5,850 nt of DNA from Coriobacteriaceae bacterium. GTDB lineage: Bacteria > Actinomycetota > Coriobacteriia > Anaerosomatales > SLCP01. A model generated the notes under the pieces. It saw only the letters and a program-made list of their open reading frames with translations, did no database searches and was not told the DNA's origin. The stretch covers positions 1-5,850 of the forward strand of contig PWVH01000001.1 of NCBI GenBank assembly GCA_003563465.1, given 5' to 3'. Shown piece after piece: positions 5,850-5,850 of this stretch (within the stretch, counting starts at the first letter, position 1; the number at the start of each line of letters is the position of its first letter). Made by a program: the position numbers and the translations under genes.

Positions 5850-5850
5850 C

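Overview
The window is high-GC bacterial DNA with Shine-Dalgarno ribosome sites, tightly packed genes and one GTG start that can be fixed. The order ligA, one extra gene, gatC, gatA resembles the actinobacterial arrangement (in Mycobacterium tuberculosis: ligA, an ACT-domain gene, gatC, gatA, pfkA, gatB). The two-cluster ferredoxin domain fits an anaerobic or microaerophilic lifestyle. A Coriobacteriia-like anaerobic actinomycete is my best guess. That is inference from gene order and composition only.

Left part, plus strand (about 2-2298): two envelope-type genes in tandem, 32 bases apart. The first is the 3' part of a gene whose product ends in an NlpC/P60-like cysteine peptidase domain (probable cell-wall hydrolase), preceded by an acidic region with three 8-residue repeats. 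The second encodes a predicted lipoprotein with beta-propeller-like repeats. Both look exported and cotranscribed.

A 90-base convergent spacer (2299-2388) holds a GC-rich hairpin that probably separates this unit from the minus-strand unit.

Right part, minus strand, read right to left (5850 to 2389): the C-terminal end of NAD-dependent DNA ligase LigA (last helix-hairpin-helix and BRCT domain). Next, 11 bases later, comes a gene fusing a 2x[4Fe-4S] ferredoxin domain to a CPBP (Abi/Rce1-type) intramembrane protease domain. A 130-base spacer with an unusual 14-bp tandem repeat and overlapping inverted repeats follows, then gatC and gatA, which overlap by four bases (GTGA). GatC and GatA are two of the three subunits of the tRNA-dependent amidotransferase. 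gatB does not follow gatA here, because a convergent gene occupies that place.

No RNA gene, CRISPR array, insertion sequence or integrase is visible. No gap without a gene exceeds 130 bases. The most unusual items are the ferredoxin-CPBP fusion and the repeat block in front of gatC.
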